A stretch of DNA of 64,000 bases from Chloroflexi bacterium HGW-Chloroflexi-10 (GCA_002840755.1 PHBZ01000005.1:1-64000); one strand, 5' to 3'. Counted from the first letter of the stretch, positions 52,388 through 62,304 are shown. Translations and numbers: made by a program. Notes: generated from the letters alone by a model not told the origin.

Positions 52388-53545
52388 ATGAAAAGAATAA
52401 AAAACATTCTCACCGAAACCTGGAATCTCATAAAAAATCACCCTATCTTATCTATCTTAATTTTCCTCGTCATCGCCGGCTTGCTCATGATTGCCTACCT
52501 CCGCTTCGTACTTGGCTGGGTCCCCATCCTCGATTCCGGATTTATTAAATACTCAGTAACCAAAATCATTGAAACCGATCCGCTTACACAAAAAACAATC
52601 GAAACAGAAATCCACACCCGCACCTGGTGGGACTGGCTTGAACTCCTCATCATCCCCGTAGTCCTTGCCGGTGGTGCTCTCTTTCTCAATAAATCCGAAC
52701 GCGACAATGATCGCAAAATTGCTCAGAAACGATTCGAAAATGAGCAATCCCTCGCACTGGATCGCCAATGTGAAGAAGCCATCCAATCATATTTCAATCG
52801 TATGAATGATTTATTACTTGAGAAAAACCTTCTAAAATCAAAAAACGAAGATGAAATCCGCGCGGTCGCCAGAACTTTAACAATATCAACTATGTTTTCA
52901 TTAGATACAAGGAGGAACTGCCTATTATTGCACTTTTTATCAGAGGCAAAATTAATTGGACAAAAGGATCCAATTATTAAATTTGAAAAAAATGACTTGA
53001 ATAAACTCTCGTGGAGTGAAGGGAATTTAAGAGGACTGAATTTATCGAATTTTGATTTTAGGGCAGCAAATTTTTCGATGGCAAACTTAAGGGGAGTTGA
53101 TTTGAGCAATTCAGATTTGAGCGAAGCTAATTTGACCCAAGCTGATTTGGGAATAGCTGATTTAATTTGTTCTAATTTGAGTAATTCAATTTTAAGGTCA
53201 GCTTTTATGGTGGAAGTAAATTTAAGCAATGCCAATTTAGAAGGAGCTGATTTAACAGGTGCAATTCTTTCAGATTCAGAACTAATAGAAACTCACTTGA
53301 AAGATTGTGACATGTCATGTGTAGATTTTGAAAATGCCATTGTCTCTATAGAACAACTCGCGCAGACCAGATCCCTTGAAGGCGCAACTCTTCCCGATGG
53401 CACCACCTTCCATGGCGATCCCAAGGACCTCCTGAAAAAGTATCCACCTCAAACACCACCCCCAAGCAGCGAACCCGACCCAAACCATGCATCAGTTTTG
53501 AAAACATATTCTGCACCCAATACTGATAAACCAGAGGAACGATGA
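52388..53545 (+). CDS. Membrane-anchored pentapeptide-repeat protein (copy 3), 385 aa
   Basis: Starts 44 bp after copy 2. Two hydrophobic segments, the loop HTRTWWDWLELLIIPVVLAG close to copy 1, a shorter coiled coil and a more regular pentapeptide array (LRGVDLSNSDLSEANLTQAD). The tail LEGATLPDGTTFHGDPKDLL is conserved, followed by a Pro-rich extension. Its stop overlaps the next gene's start (ATGA), so translation is coupled to the DUF6236-like protein. Confidence 0.85.
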   Translation: MKRIKNILTETWNLIKNHPILSILIFLVIAGLLMIAYLRFVLGWVPILDSGFIKYSVTKIIETDPLTQKTIETEIHTRTWWDWLELLIIPVVLAGGALFLNKSERDNDRKIAQKRFENEQSLALDRQCEEAIQSYFNRMNDLLLEKNLLKSKNEDEIRAVARTLTISTMFSLDTRRNCLLLHFLSEAKLIGQKDPIIKFEKNDLNKLSWSEGNLRGLNLSNFDFRAANFSMANLRGVDLSNSDLSEANLTQADLGIADLICSNLSNSILRSAFMVEVNLSNANLEGADLTGAILSDSELIETHLKDCDMSCVDFENAIVSIEQLAQTRSLEGATLPDGTTFHGDPKDLLKKYPPQTPPPSSEPDPNHASVLKTYSAPNTDKPEER

Positions 53546-54684
53546 AAAGAACAATACTCTACTATCCATATATTGCCATACCAAGCAATTGGTTAAAAAA
53601 ATCTCTTTTATATTGGGATGAAATAGGCTCAATTATTCCCAGAAATGTAGGGGAGTCAGCCATTACGCCAGATATGAAATATTTAATCCAGCTAAAAATC
53701 CTTCGCCCCTTTGATCCCACTGATATCTATTGTCGTTCTACAAGTGCGATTGATGGATTGAAGGATGAGTTTGAAGGTATTGTAAACTCAGAAAAATTTA
53801 AAAATTTTATCTACGGTAATCGACTGTCAAAAAGATACATTAGAAATATTCGAACGCCACAAACAAACTTGTCTTTTTCACCACAACATTTTCGAATAAA
53901 CACCACACCAATACATCGTGACAAAATTTCTATGGGATTAATAGAATTTTTGGAACGTCAAGGATTGGTAATCTCAAATCCTGACAAGGATTATTTGAGT
54001 AAACATGTCGAAGATCCTAATAGTTGGCTGTTAATGGAAAAGAAAACGGCTGGTTTATATATGTCGTTATTAGCAAAATATTTGGCTGATATCGACATAA
54101 ATGCTACTGTTTCAGGAACTAACAAAACAGAATTTCATGGTCTAAGTTACGATCCATATGATGAATTTGGCGCGTTTTCCTGCTACACAACGACATTACA
54201 CGATATATTGCCTGTACCAAGCGATTATGTTTCATTTGATGAAATAATAGAATTTAAGGATCACCGAATTGATGAATTAACTAAATTTCGGTTAGAGATA
54301 CAGAAATTTCAAACAGATCTAACCAGGGCTGAAAATCCAACACAGATTAAAGAAATCGTTGTTTCATTTTCAGAAAAAATTAAACGTGAAGTTAATATCA
54401 TCAACAAAACAATGCGTGAAGCAAATATAGATTCTCAAATGGGGACGCTTCAGACATTTGTAAAAATGGGTGTGCCAACTTTGCTTACAGGGATGGTAGG
54501 ACCAATATTAAGTAATATGGGTATCGTTCAAGTGCCTGTTGAAATTTCTATAGCTACCGCAGCAACAGTCGGGTTAATTAATGTCAGCACTTATGTTGTA
54601 GGACGAAAAAATCAAAGGCAGGCTTACCTACGAGATAATCCTTTTTCATACTTGTATCATGGAGTGTCTGAAGGTCTGATGTAA
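53542..54684 (+). CDS. DUF6236-like protein, 380 aa
   Basis: The N-terminus (RTILYYPYIAIPSNWLKKSL, then WDEIGSIIP) resembles DUF6236 proteins of accessory regions. A helical C-terminal region includes a hydrophobic stretch (VPTLLTGMVGPILSNMGIV) that could insert in a membrane. Coupled to pentapeptide copy 3. Function unknown; family members appear in defence-rich neighbourhoods, which is weak evidence. Confidence 0.65.
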   Translation: MKRTILYYPYIAIPSNWLKKSLLYWDEIGSIIPRNVGESAITPDMKYLIQLKILRPFDPTDIYCRSTSAIDGLKDEFEGIVNSEKFKNFIYGNRLSKRYIRNIRTPQTNLSFSPQHFRINTTPIHRDKISMGLIEFLERQGLVISNPDKDYLSKHVEDPNSWLLMEKKTAGLYMSLLAKYLADIDINATVSGTNKTEFHGLSYDPYDEFGAFSCYTTTLHDILPVPSDYVSFDEIIEFKDHRIDELTKFRLEIQKFQTDLTRAENPTQIKEIVVSFSEKIKREVNIINKTMREANIDSQMGTLQTFVKMGVPTLLTGMVGPILSNMGIVQVPVEISIATAATVGLINVSTYVVGRKNQRQAYLRDNPFSYLYHGVSEGLM

Positions 54685-54939
54685 TTTCCAGTGAGCTGCC
54701 GAATAAAGTATTTTCAGGGTATGTGGTGTCTTTTCTGGGAAAATGATGGGGGGGCCGTCTTGATGTGGCGCACCGGACAAGTGTAAGGGGCGCGCCCGTA
54801 CTTTCGGGAGAGTCTGCTTCAAACGATGAATTCGGTGTCTGGAGGCTTTTCTTGCCAAGCCCCACCCTATTTCTCACGCATTGTATGACCTTCACGCATA
54901 TGCATCTAATACACCGGTATCTGAAAAATTCATCATCGA
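54685..54939. other. Inter-cassette spacer with GATGG hairpin
   Basis: Holds a variant of the ggaaaatgatgg hairpin unit (about 54738-54760) followed by gcgcaccggacaagtg, also near 19680 and 59800. No gene seen. Confidence 0.45.
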
Positions 54940-55095
54940 ATTTTCCTTACCAAAATCAAACCGATGGTATACTTATTTAATCAGTTCAATTTGTATCCAG
55001 GGTGGAAAACCCCACAGATTTACAATAAATTAACCCATAATAGAGAAAAATATACAGCAAAAAAGCAGCATCTCTTTCCCGCACAATAAACGTTC
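54940..55095 (+). promoter_or_regulatory. Cassette leader repeat L4
   Basis: Has aatcaaaccgatgg then TATACT, GGGTggaaaACCC, cacagatttacaataaatta and an altered right end. About 90 bp before the next ATG. Confidence 0.6.
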
Positions 55096-55183
55096 GGGAC
55101 AACGTCACATTGTTCGGAGCGTTACACGTCAGATTTCCGTAAAACAATAATCAGGCAGTACATTTCAAGCATAGAGGTGGTAA

Positions 55184-56998
55184 ATGGCAGATTCCAGTGT
55201 ACATATCGATGATGATAAATCAATCAAGAGCCAAATCAAAACAGAATTGGAAGATCTGAAGAAGATGGCCGCCGCATTTGGCCCGGCTCGCTTAAGAGAT
55301 GGTACCTGGTTTAATGAATTTGTGCATGCTATGCTGTCATCTTATGCTGAGACAATTATCAAGGCTGGCGGTGTAGAGTATTTCCGTAAAAAGTATCCTG
55401 GTCTCACACAGGATGCCATAGCCGAAAAACTTAGTACACTGGCTATGCGGTATGCAGCTGTCGCCGGTGGGGTTACCGGGATAACAGCTTCAACAGGGGT
55501 ATTGGGTGGTTTGACTATACCCGTAATTATTGCTGCCATTGGCGGCGAGATATTGTATACCACGCGTTTGCAAGTACGACTTATTTACGATTTGGCCACA
55601 GTTTATGGAGACCCAATTGACTTAAATGACCCGGAACAACTTTATAGAGCATTTGTGTTGGCTTATGGTATTTCTGCTGTTTCTGCGAATGCAGGTAATG
55701 TAGCCGCAGTTGCTGGGGCGGAAGTAGTACGAGCACAGACTTACCGCTTCATTACAGGTAAAACGCCTATTATTCAAGGAGCTGCTGCAAAAATATTAGG
55801 CCCGCGTATCGGGAGTCTGATTACTCGGAAGGCGATTTTGAAAGTTGCAGTACCAGTAGCAGGAGTAGCTATCTCTTCTGGTTGGAACTACGTTTCTACA
55901 AAGAACATGGCTGAAACTGGGCGGCAGGAATTTAAATTAGAAGCCCGGGCGCGACAGGAAGCAGTTGACCTGTGTAATGAAGCTAAGTTGACTTTCGAAG
56001 ATCTGCCTATTATTGTGCAGGCCGTACAAGCAGTAATTAACATTGACGGCAGCATTGATCCGCGTGAATTGAAGGTATACCAGGCGATTGTTAAGTGCTT
56101 GAATGTTCCTAATGAAGCTCTGCAAGAAATTGAAGCTCGCGTAGAGATTAATGCAACCACTGTCGAGAAGCAGCTGCGTGCCTTAAAGCGCGTTAAATTA
56201 CGCAAGACTTTGGCTGAACTTCTTAAATTGGCTACTGCCGCCAGTGGCACCATTGATCCGGCCGAACTTGACCTGCTTAATCGTTTTTTGCCGGCTTTAG
56301 ATGCAAAGTTGGATCTGGACGAACTTCAAGCTCAGGCATCTCGCTATAAACGGAAAGAGCAAAAAGGCTTTAGAGAACAGGCGGGCAGATTAGGCCATAA
56401 GATTAGCGGGCTTTTTGGCAAGAAAGCGTCACACGTATCATCTGAACCAGATCCAGTATTCAGTGTTGCAGCTGCAACTTCAACGATAGGGGCTTCTCTT
56501 GGCCAGGCAGAACTTTTAGATCGGTTAAATCTCCTTCATACTGAAGGCTTGTTAACGGATGATGAACTAGAGATCAAAAAGCAAGAATTGTCGGTGAGAT
56601 TTACGGTTTCTACTCTGCCAACTTCAACTGCTGACGATATATCTCTTGCCTTCATCCATCTACAGGCGTTAATTAACTTAATGAAGGCTGATGGCGTAAG
56701 GGACAATGCCGAGATCGAATTTCTGAAAGAACTTACGCTAGCCGGGAAGTTTAATGCTGAACAGACTTTGGACATCGAAAGCCGTTTAGCGGCTAAAAAT
56801 TTGGTAGGGATTGATTTTTCACCATATCAAAATCATCCTGATGAAGCACTTAATCTCATATTGGATCTGGTGAGCATGTCCAAGCAAGATGGCAAGCTTC
56901 AAGCCACAGAGAAAATGTACATCAAGAAGGTTGCCGAACAACTGAGTTTGTCCAAGAATGACGTGGAAGAACTCTTGAATGATCAATCAACCGCCTAA
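55184..56998 (+). CDS. EcsC-like protein with TerB-like and SHOCT domains, 604 aa (cassette gene)
   Basis: Residues about 30-200 carry an EcsC-like region (IGGEILYTTRLQVRLIYDLA, DPIDLNDPEQLYRAFVLAYG). Two TerB-like blocks follow: one with VINIDGSIDPRELKVYQAIV (about 285-385), one with LMKADGVRDNAEIEFLKELT and SKQDGKLQATEKMYIKKVAE at the end. Between is a SHOCT motif (LLDRLNLLHTEGLLTDDELE). Likely membrane-associated scaffold; TerB-type domains occur in stress and tellurite resistance. The TAA stop lies inside GCCTAAC of the attC-like site. Confidence 0.75.
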   Translation: MADSSVHIDDDKSIKSQIKTELEDLKKMAAAFGPARLRDGTWFNEFVHAMLSSYAETIIKAGGVEYFRKKYPGLTQDAIAEKLSTLAMRYAAVAGGVTGITASTGVLGGLTIPVIIAAIGGEILYTTRLQVRLIYDLATVYGDPIDLNDPEQLYRAFVLAYGISAVSANAGNVAAVAGAEVVRAQTYRFITGKTPIIQGAAAKILGPRIGSLITRKAILKVAVPVAGVAISSGWNYVSTKNMAETGRQEFKLEARARQEAVDLCNEAKLTFEDLPIIVQAVQAVINIDGSIDPRELKVYQAIVKCLNVPNEALQEIEARVEINATTVEKQLRALKRVKLRKTLAELLKLATAASGTIDPAELDLLNRFLPALDAKLDLDELQAQASRYKRKEQKGFREQAGRLGHKISGLFGKKASHVSSEPDPVFSVAAATSTIGASLGQAELLDRLNLLHTEGLLTDDELEIKKQELSVRFTVSTLPTSTADDISLAFIHLQALINLMKADGVRDNAEIEFLKELTLAGKFNAEQTLDIESRLAAKNLVGIDFSPYQNHPDEALNLILDLVSMSKQDGKLQATEKMYIKKVAEQLSLSKNDVEELLNDQSTA

Positions 56999-57120
56999 CA
57001 ACTGCCTGCAAACCGGCACGGCGTTTCGCGCCTTGCGAACATGTGTAGCGCCACCGGTTTTCGGTCGCATAATTGGCTACAGTTCGAACACGCGCCGCGC
57101 GGGTGAAGCAGACGTTAGGT
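56993..57120 (+). repeat. attC-like recombination site 5 (best example)
   Basis: 128 bp from GCCTAACAACTGCCTG to aagcagacGTTAGGT. Both terminal heptamers fit RYYYAAC and GTTRRRY. Inner arms ctgc/gcag and cggcacggcg/cgccgcgcgg pair with bulges, as in integron attC sites. The upstream stop codon is inside the left heptamer. Confidence 0.75.
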
Positions 57121-57221
57121 CACCTTGCCACACAGGCATCTCCCCATTTCAAAGCGCTGTTCGGGTGACTGCCTCCGGCTGCCTCCGCAACGAGCGTCGA
57201 AAAACAATTAAGGAGAAAACA

Positions 57222-58475
57222 ATGGATTTTTCAAGCTTTTATAAAACAATAAATATTTATTTACTTCGGGATTTGGCAAGAAATTCTACTTTTTTACTTG
57301 TATTACTTTCACTCATTTCATGCCAGACTTCAGCTTCTATTATTACTAACAATGAAAAAACGACCGAAGCGAACAGAGAAGCAACAATAACAGTTACTCC
57401 TTCCCAATCAATAACGCCTACAATTACGATGACCTCAACAATAACACCGACCTTAACACCCACAATAATTAACACAGAAGCATTTGATGTTGATCAAGTC
57501 ATGAACGAACTTGGAATTGAGAAATCACTCTTGAATTTGGATGTTTATTGGGATTATGCAATTAAAAAAACAAATGACGGAAAAATAAGATTAATAAGAC
57601 AATTACCGGGTTTGGAAGAAGAGATGAAACAGTTAGAAGAATGTGAAGATTGCTTTAATCTGGTTCAGTGGTATCAGGAAATCGAAGGTAATCTTAATAA
57701 TATTAATGCGGTTACAGAAGCTATTTATGACCCTTCCACCAATCAATGGAAAGTATTATCTTTGGATCAAAAATACCTCAATTTCTTTAATTATTTAGGA
57801 AAATATAGCATTCAAGTAAAGTATGGTCCATTTTTTTGGGAAGACGAATTCTTAAACATTTCAGAAACTAAGGTATTGGTCATGTTTACAGGAAATCTAA
57901 CCAAAAAAGTATTTATAGATTCCAAAACAAATAAAGAAGTCGAATTTCTTTCTGCTGAAGTGATTCGAAAAGGGAGTGATGGTTTTGAAGAATTTCAAGT
58001 TTATATCTATGGAGGAAATCCATATCCATCTGATATAGGGAAGATATATTTAGAAGACACAATGCCAGCCACCAAGAAATATCCACAAGGAGGTGAAGGC
58101 TCAATGGAATTAAAACTCAATAATGCTACCCTGGCTGGTTATTTGAGTTTAGGTCAAATAGCTTATATCCGATTATATAAAATTGAAAACCTTGATAGGT
58201 TCCTTTCACGGCTCTCTAACACGGATCGTGTCAATTATTATAATTTTCACCAGACTTTCTTCGAAATAATGAAGGGGAAACGTTATAGTTCGGCAGAAGG
58301 TATGATAATAATCCAAAGCATTGACTCCAAAACTGTTCTTGAAGTAAATTCTTATGTGCCTGGTATTATAAAACTTCAATTTTTTAATATCGAAAATTTT
58401 ATGGAGAAATCGAAGGCAGGGTATTATTTAGAAGGATTTTTTGATTCGTATTTTGCAATGAATGAGCTATATTAA
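57222..58475 (+). CDS. Lipoprotein of unknown function, 417 aa (cassette gene)
   Basis: I chose the ATG at 57222 with an AGGAG site; the longer frame starts within the attC-like site. A signal peptide ends in a lipobox (LLSLISC), followed by a Thr/Pro/Ser-rich stalk and a folded domain with CEDCFNLVQWYQ near residue 145. Probably surface tethered. No family recognised. It starts 101 bp after the attC-like R' heptamer. Confidence 0.7.
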   Translation: MDFSSFYKTINIYLLRDLARNSTFLLVLLSLISCQTSASIITNNEKTTEANREATITVTPSQSITPTITMTSTITPTLTPTIINTEAFDVDQVMNELGIEKSLLNLDVYWDYAIKKTNDGKIRLIRQLPGLEEEMKQLEECEDCFNLVQWYQEIEGNLNNINAVTEAIYDPSTNQWKVLSLDQKYLNFFNYLGKYSIQVKYGPFFWEDEFLNISETKVLVMFTGNLTKKVFIDSKTNKEVEFLSAEVIRKGSDGFEEFQVYIYGGNPYPSDIGKIYLEDTMPATKKYPQGGEGSMELKLNNATLAGYLSLGQIAYIRLYKIENLDRFLSRLSNTDRVNYYNFHQTFFEIMKGKRYSSAEGMIIIQSIDSKTVLEVNSYVPGIIKLQFFNIENFMEKSKAGYYLEGFFDSYFAMNELY

Positions 58476-58847
58476 AAGCTCTTGTAAGGTAGCTTTTCTT
58501 TTTATTCTTTTGATATGTGGAATTATTTTTCTACTTGTCGGTTTTTCCACATGTTGAATCTACATCCAATATCTTTCTGGTTTATGGTATTGCTTCATTT
58601 GGATGTCGCAATAATTATATCAAATAAGATGAAAATTAAAATCCAGAATGTCATTCCATCAAATAGTCACAGACTGCTGCAAAAAGAGACAATTCTTCTA
58701 CTTCTATTCCAACCGATCCACAGAAGATATGCAGTGTGCTGATCCAAACTCATACCGGCAGAAGCCTTCCCTAGCACTTGTGTGTTGTTTTGCCTTCACG
58801 ATTACACCATAACGTGTCGGGCTCTGATAAGTTTATCATCGAATTTC
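58476..58847. other. Intergenic spacer, degraded hairpin-unit sequence
   Basis: Contains a decayed version of hairpin unit 1 (gactgctgcaaaaagagaca, about 58672). No protein-like frame seen. Confidence 0.4.
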
Positions 58848-58995
58848 CCTTGCCAATATCAAACCGATGCTATACTAATTTCATCCGTTTCATTTACATC
58901 CAGGGAATATAACCCCGCAGATTTACAATATAGCACCTCTCTTTAAGGTTCATACACAGGACAAAAATGCGGCGTATCAAGAGTTCGGCTGATAG
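58848..58995 (+). promoter_or_regulatory. Cassette leader repeat L5
   Basis: Has ttgccaatatcaaaccgatg then TATACT, cagggaatataaccccgcag, and gcggcgtatcaagagttcgg. The next gene starts about 30 bp further with a GGAGGG site. Confidence 0.6.
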
Positions 58996-59026
58996 CAAAG
59001 CAGCATCTCATGGAGGGAAAAAGTAA

Positions 59027-59710
59027 ATGTCCATTCGAGTTGGCTTATATGATTTTTTCGCATACACTCTTCCTGGGATTTTTTATCTCGGCATTATTGG
59101 TTTCTGGCTAAATGTTACAGGTTTGTTGGTGGTGGATTTAACCACCCTAAAAGACTTTTGGGGTGCAGTAACATTTGTGATTGTTGCAGCGGGTTACATT
59201 ATTGGGCTTTTGATTGACTCCCTTGCATACAGGTGGATGAGACTTTTCTATAACAGAAATAGGGACGCGACAAAAACGGCTTTTGACGAATATACGAAAC
59301 GACATCCCTGGGTTAAATTAAATTACGAAGCCAAAGATTGGGGAATTCTTTTACGAGCAGTAAAAAGTGTATCTTTAGAAGCAGCGGCAGATGTAGAGCA
59401 GCATAATGTAGTCTTTATTATGCTCAGAAACATCAGCCTTGCTTTTGTCTTTTCGACCATCAGCACTGTTGTTTATTATTTTGTGGTTTTGTCAAACATC
59501 TGGATTTTGGCTCTTGGGATTGTATTTTTTGTATTAGCAATTGTGGCTATGAGACGCAGCGGAATTAGAAGGCACTGGTTTTATATGGCTGTATTTGAAG
59601 CGTTTACAGCACATTTCCTTCTAGACGAAAAAGCAGTTAACGCTAAATTAACAGAGAAGTCTACCGTTCCTGCGCCAAAGTCTGTGAGAAAAGCGTCTGG
59701 TGAGAAATAA
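59027..59710 (+). CDS. Four-TM membrane protein, 227 aa (cassette gene)
   Basis: Ribosome-binding site GGAGGG. Hydrophobic segments near residues 12-32, 48-66, 125-145 and 150-170, with a basic loop between the first and second pairs. The tail is polar. Unknown family. It is led by L5, marking it as a cassette-type gene. Confidence 0.7.
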   Translation: MSIRVGLYDFFAYTLPGIFYLGIIGFWLNVTGLLVVDLTTLKDFWGAVTFVIVAAGYIIGLLIDSLAYRWMRLFYNRNRDATKTAFDEYTKRHPWVKLNYEAKDWGILLRAVKSVSLEAAADVEQHNVVFIMLRNISLAFVFSTISTVVYYFVVLSNIWILALGIVFFVLAIVAMRRSGIRRHWFYMAVFEAFTAHFLLDEKAVNAKLTEKSTVPAPKSVRKASGEK

Positions 59711-60275
59711 CGGTTCGGAAAAAGAACAGTGGTCTATGGTAAAAATCAGCTCAAAAAAGCGATCTCAGGAAAAATGATGGTCCACCATCTTGAAAAGGTG
59801 CATCGGACAAGTGCGTCCATTCGCCCACACATTCAGGGAAGCGGCTTCAAACTGAGGATTCTTTGCGTGCGTCTCTCGCGCAGCGGCTTTGTCCGCCAGG
59901 TCCCACCCTCGGGCTTTTTTTGCCCCGTTTCTGACTTGTGTTGGTTTACCTTTTGATTGTACAATAGCCAAATAACTGCCCGCAAAAACCCAGATTGAAA
60001 TTAGTGGTGTGTCTTAAATTCCATATAGCAGGTGTGCTTTCCAAGATAGCTTAGTTCAACTCGGACAAGGTCCTGAGTAAGGAAGGGGTTTGTGTAGGAA
60101 AAGAGAACGATTTTAGATTCTCTCTATAACCGTTACACCATCCTTAATCCTTGGTCGGTTCGAGTAATCAAACACATGTGAATATGTTGAGGAGAAAAAC
60201 CATGTTCACCAAACAAATCACCCAAATGTTATCTCCCATGTTACATGTGCTATTTTTTTTCGCACAACAAAGGAG
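59711..60275. other. Inter-cassette spacer
   Basis: Holds a gatggtccaccatc hairpin (about 59774), the accompanying catcggacaagtgcg sequence, and a hairpin cgggctttttttgcccc. No gene seen. A ribosome-binding site aaaggagg lies at about 60268-60275. Confidence 0.5.
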
Positions 60276-60329
60276 GCAACCAGAAAGAAGCTACTTCTTC
60301 TCTTTGCAATACTACCTGTTCTTCTTTTC

Positions 60330-61919
60330 TTGCTACTTCTGTTTCCCTTTTCGAGCGGAGCAGCTCAAACATCCGGATGGACTCCAGCATGGGTTGATTT
60401 AAGCGATTCTGGTGTCATTCACTCAGCCGGCTTAGATGCTGATGCAATCACCAAGCCAAAATACCCGATTCCCACTGCATTCTCAAACTCTGAAAAGTCA
60501 CGGCTGTCAGCTCCCAACAACCAATTCTTCTCACCATATAAACAGTCTACCAATACATCTTTAAGCGCAGCTGCTGGATGGGAAACGATTTTTAGCGACG
60601 ATTTTGAAGGTTCGTTTCCTGGGAAATGGAACTTGTTTGATAATGATGATGCCACCAATGTTGAGTATTTCTGGGCGAAGAAGAATTGCCGTGTTTATGC
60701 GGGCAGCAATAGTGCTTGGGTGGTTGAGGAAGGCGCGGATGGGAGTACATTAACCTGTAATAGCGATTACCCTGACGATGCCGATTCATGGATGATTTAC
60801 GGCCCTTTCAGTTTGGCAGATGCAACCGATGCGGAATTCAGTTTTGTGTATTGGTTGAATAGCGAATCGGCATACGATATCCTGTTTGCGGCCGCATCCA
60901 TCGATGGTGTCAAATTTTTTGGTGAGTACAACTCCGGAACTTTTGATTGGACTGAACACATTTTCGATCTAACCGATGTACATACCCTTGGAGATCTCAC
61001 CGGTCAGTCTCAGGTGTGGGTAATGGTCGCTTTTCAAAGTGATAGTAGCGTACATTACTCAGAAGGTGCGTATGTAGATAATATCGTATTACGTAAATAT
61101 ATTGGAACTGAACCTACATCATCTCCTGAAGTTACCCCAACACTCTTGGTAGATGATGTGAATGTTTATTTGCCTCTCCTCACAAATGTGTCTATAAGAA
61201 TCCCGCTACCTGGAGATAATGCAACAAGCTGGGGTTGGGCAAACTCGATTCAAATTTGGGGAACTGATTTTGAACCTTATGATTGTCACAACACAGGAGT
61301 ATTGGATTTTATCTGCGATGCAGATGTTGAACCAGTTACTGGACTACCCTTTTCAAAAACGGGCAGATGCATGCATTACTGGAATCAGAATGCACCGATG
61401 ACCTTTGAAGCACAGGTTCCTCTAGGAATTATACCCAAAACAGTGACTGTCTATTTTTGGGAACCTGTGAAAAATGTTGTAATAACATCAGGCCCAAGAG
61501 ATATGGTTTACATAGATTCAATAGTTGGAATAACACTTGATGGCACAAGAATTCCTATTGGATTCACATTGGACGAAAATGGCCTCCTAGTTCCTGCACC
61601 TCTTTTCTTCGATGGGTTACGAGCTGGCGCAGGAACTTATTTAGAAGCTGAAAGAAATATGATAGCACCTCCTGTCTGTGGAATGGTAGGCCTACAAAAT
61701 GACAATGATTATATGGAAATGGGTGGATTTAAAATAGGGACTGCTGATGGAAATCAGGTAGATGTGGGCAGTTTCATTTTATTTAGATTACCTCAAACTC
61801 CGGCGTCACAATTAACAAACAATGACCTATGGGCAGCCAGAGGCGTAAAAGCATATGAAATAGCTGCATTAGAGATTACTGCTCTTTACAATAATCCTCC
61901 AAATAATATTTGCCCATAA
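60330..61919 (+). CDS. Large secreted protein with jelly-roll domain, N-terminus disturbed, 529 aa
   Basis: Residues about 85-255 (WETIFSDDFEGSFPGKWNLF, then DDADSWMIYGPFSLADATDA) form a MAM/concanavalin-like jelly roll of the kind found in secreted Anaerolineae proteins; a linker and a second domain follow. The listed start is a TTG inside the hydrophobic core of a signal peptide. The frame continues upstream to KKLLLLFAILPVLLF behind aaaggagg, but without an ATG/GTG/TTG. A run of eight T at about 60251-60258 lies upstream. Start lost by mutation or read error is likely. Confidence 0.6.
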   Translation: MLLLFPFSSGAAQTSGWTPAWVDLSDSGVIHSAGLDADAITKPKYPIPTAFSNSEKSRLSAPNNQFFSPYKQSTNTSLSAAAGWETIFSDDFEGSFPGKWNLFDNDDATNVEYFWAKKNCRVYAGSNSAWVVEEGADGSTLTCNSDYPDDADSWMIYGPFSLADATDAEFSFVYWLNSESAYDILFAAASIDGVKFFGEYNSGTFDWTEHIFDLTDVHTLGDLTGQSQVWVMVAFQSDSSVHYSEGAYVDNIVLRKYIGTEPTSSPEVTPTLLVDDVNVYLPLLTNVSIRIPLPGDNATSWGWANSIQIWGTDFEPYDCHNTGVLDFICDADVEPVTGLPFSKTGRCMHYWNQNAPMTFEAQVPLGIIPKTVTVYFWEPVKNVVITSGPRDMVYIDSIVGITLDGTRIPIGFTLDENGLLVPAPLFFDGLRAGAGTYLEAERNMIAPPVCGMVGLQNDNDYMEMGGFKIGTADGNQVDVGSFILFRLPQTPASQLTNNDLWAARGVKAYEIAALEITALYNNPPNNICP

Positions 61920-62165
61920 TTTTTTTGTGAGTATTCTGAAAAAAGCGTTGGAGCCCGAAGGTCTAAAAATCATAGATTTTTTCCAATCAACATTTCAATA
62001 AACTGGCTTCGTAATCGTGAAAGTTGCCCAACACGGAGTGTGGAGGACCGACACCGGATGCTGAAGCGGATAAACGGATCAGAAACGGACGCGCGTTCAA
62101 CATCAACGGATACTTTGTAGATTAGGGCTAAGGTCGGCAGGCAAAGCACTTGTTCCGCAGGCAGT

Positions 62166-62304
62166 GCCTAACACTGCGTACAGCCGACAAGTGGAACGCT
62201 TTGCGTGCGCGATTTTCAGGCATTTTCTAAATCTCTGTCATCAGAATCCAGCTCCAAAGCAGAATCCACGCCCTCCCACACGCATCTAACGCAGACCGTT
62301 AGAC
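62166..62304 (+). repeat. attC-like recombination site 6
   Basis: 139 bp from GCCTAACACTGCG to cgcagaccGTTAGAC. Both terminal heptamers fit the consensus. Another GCCCAAC lies upstream at 62026-62032. Confidence 0.7.
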
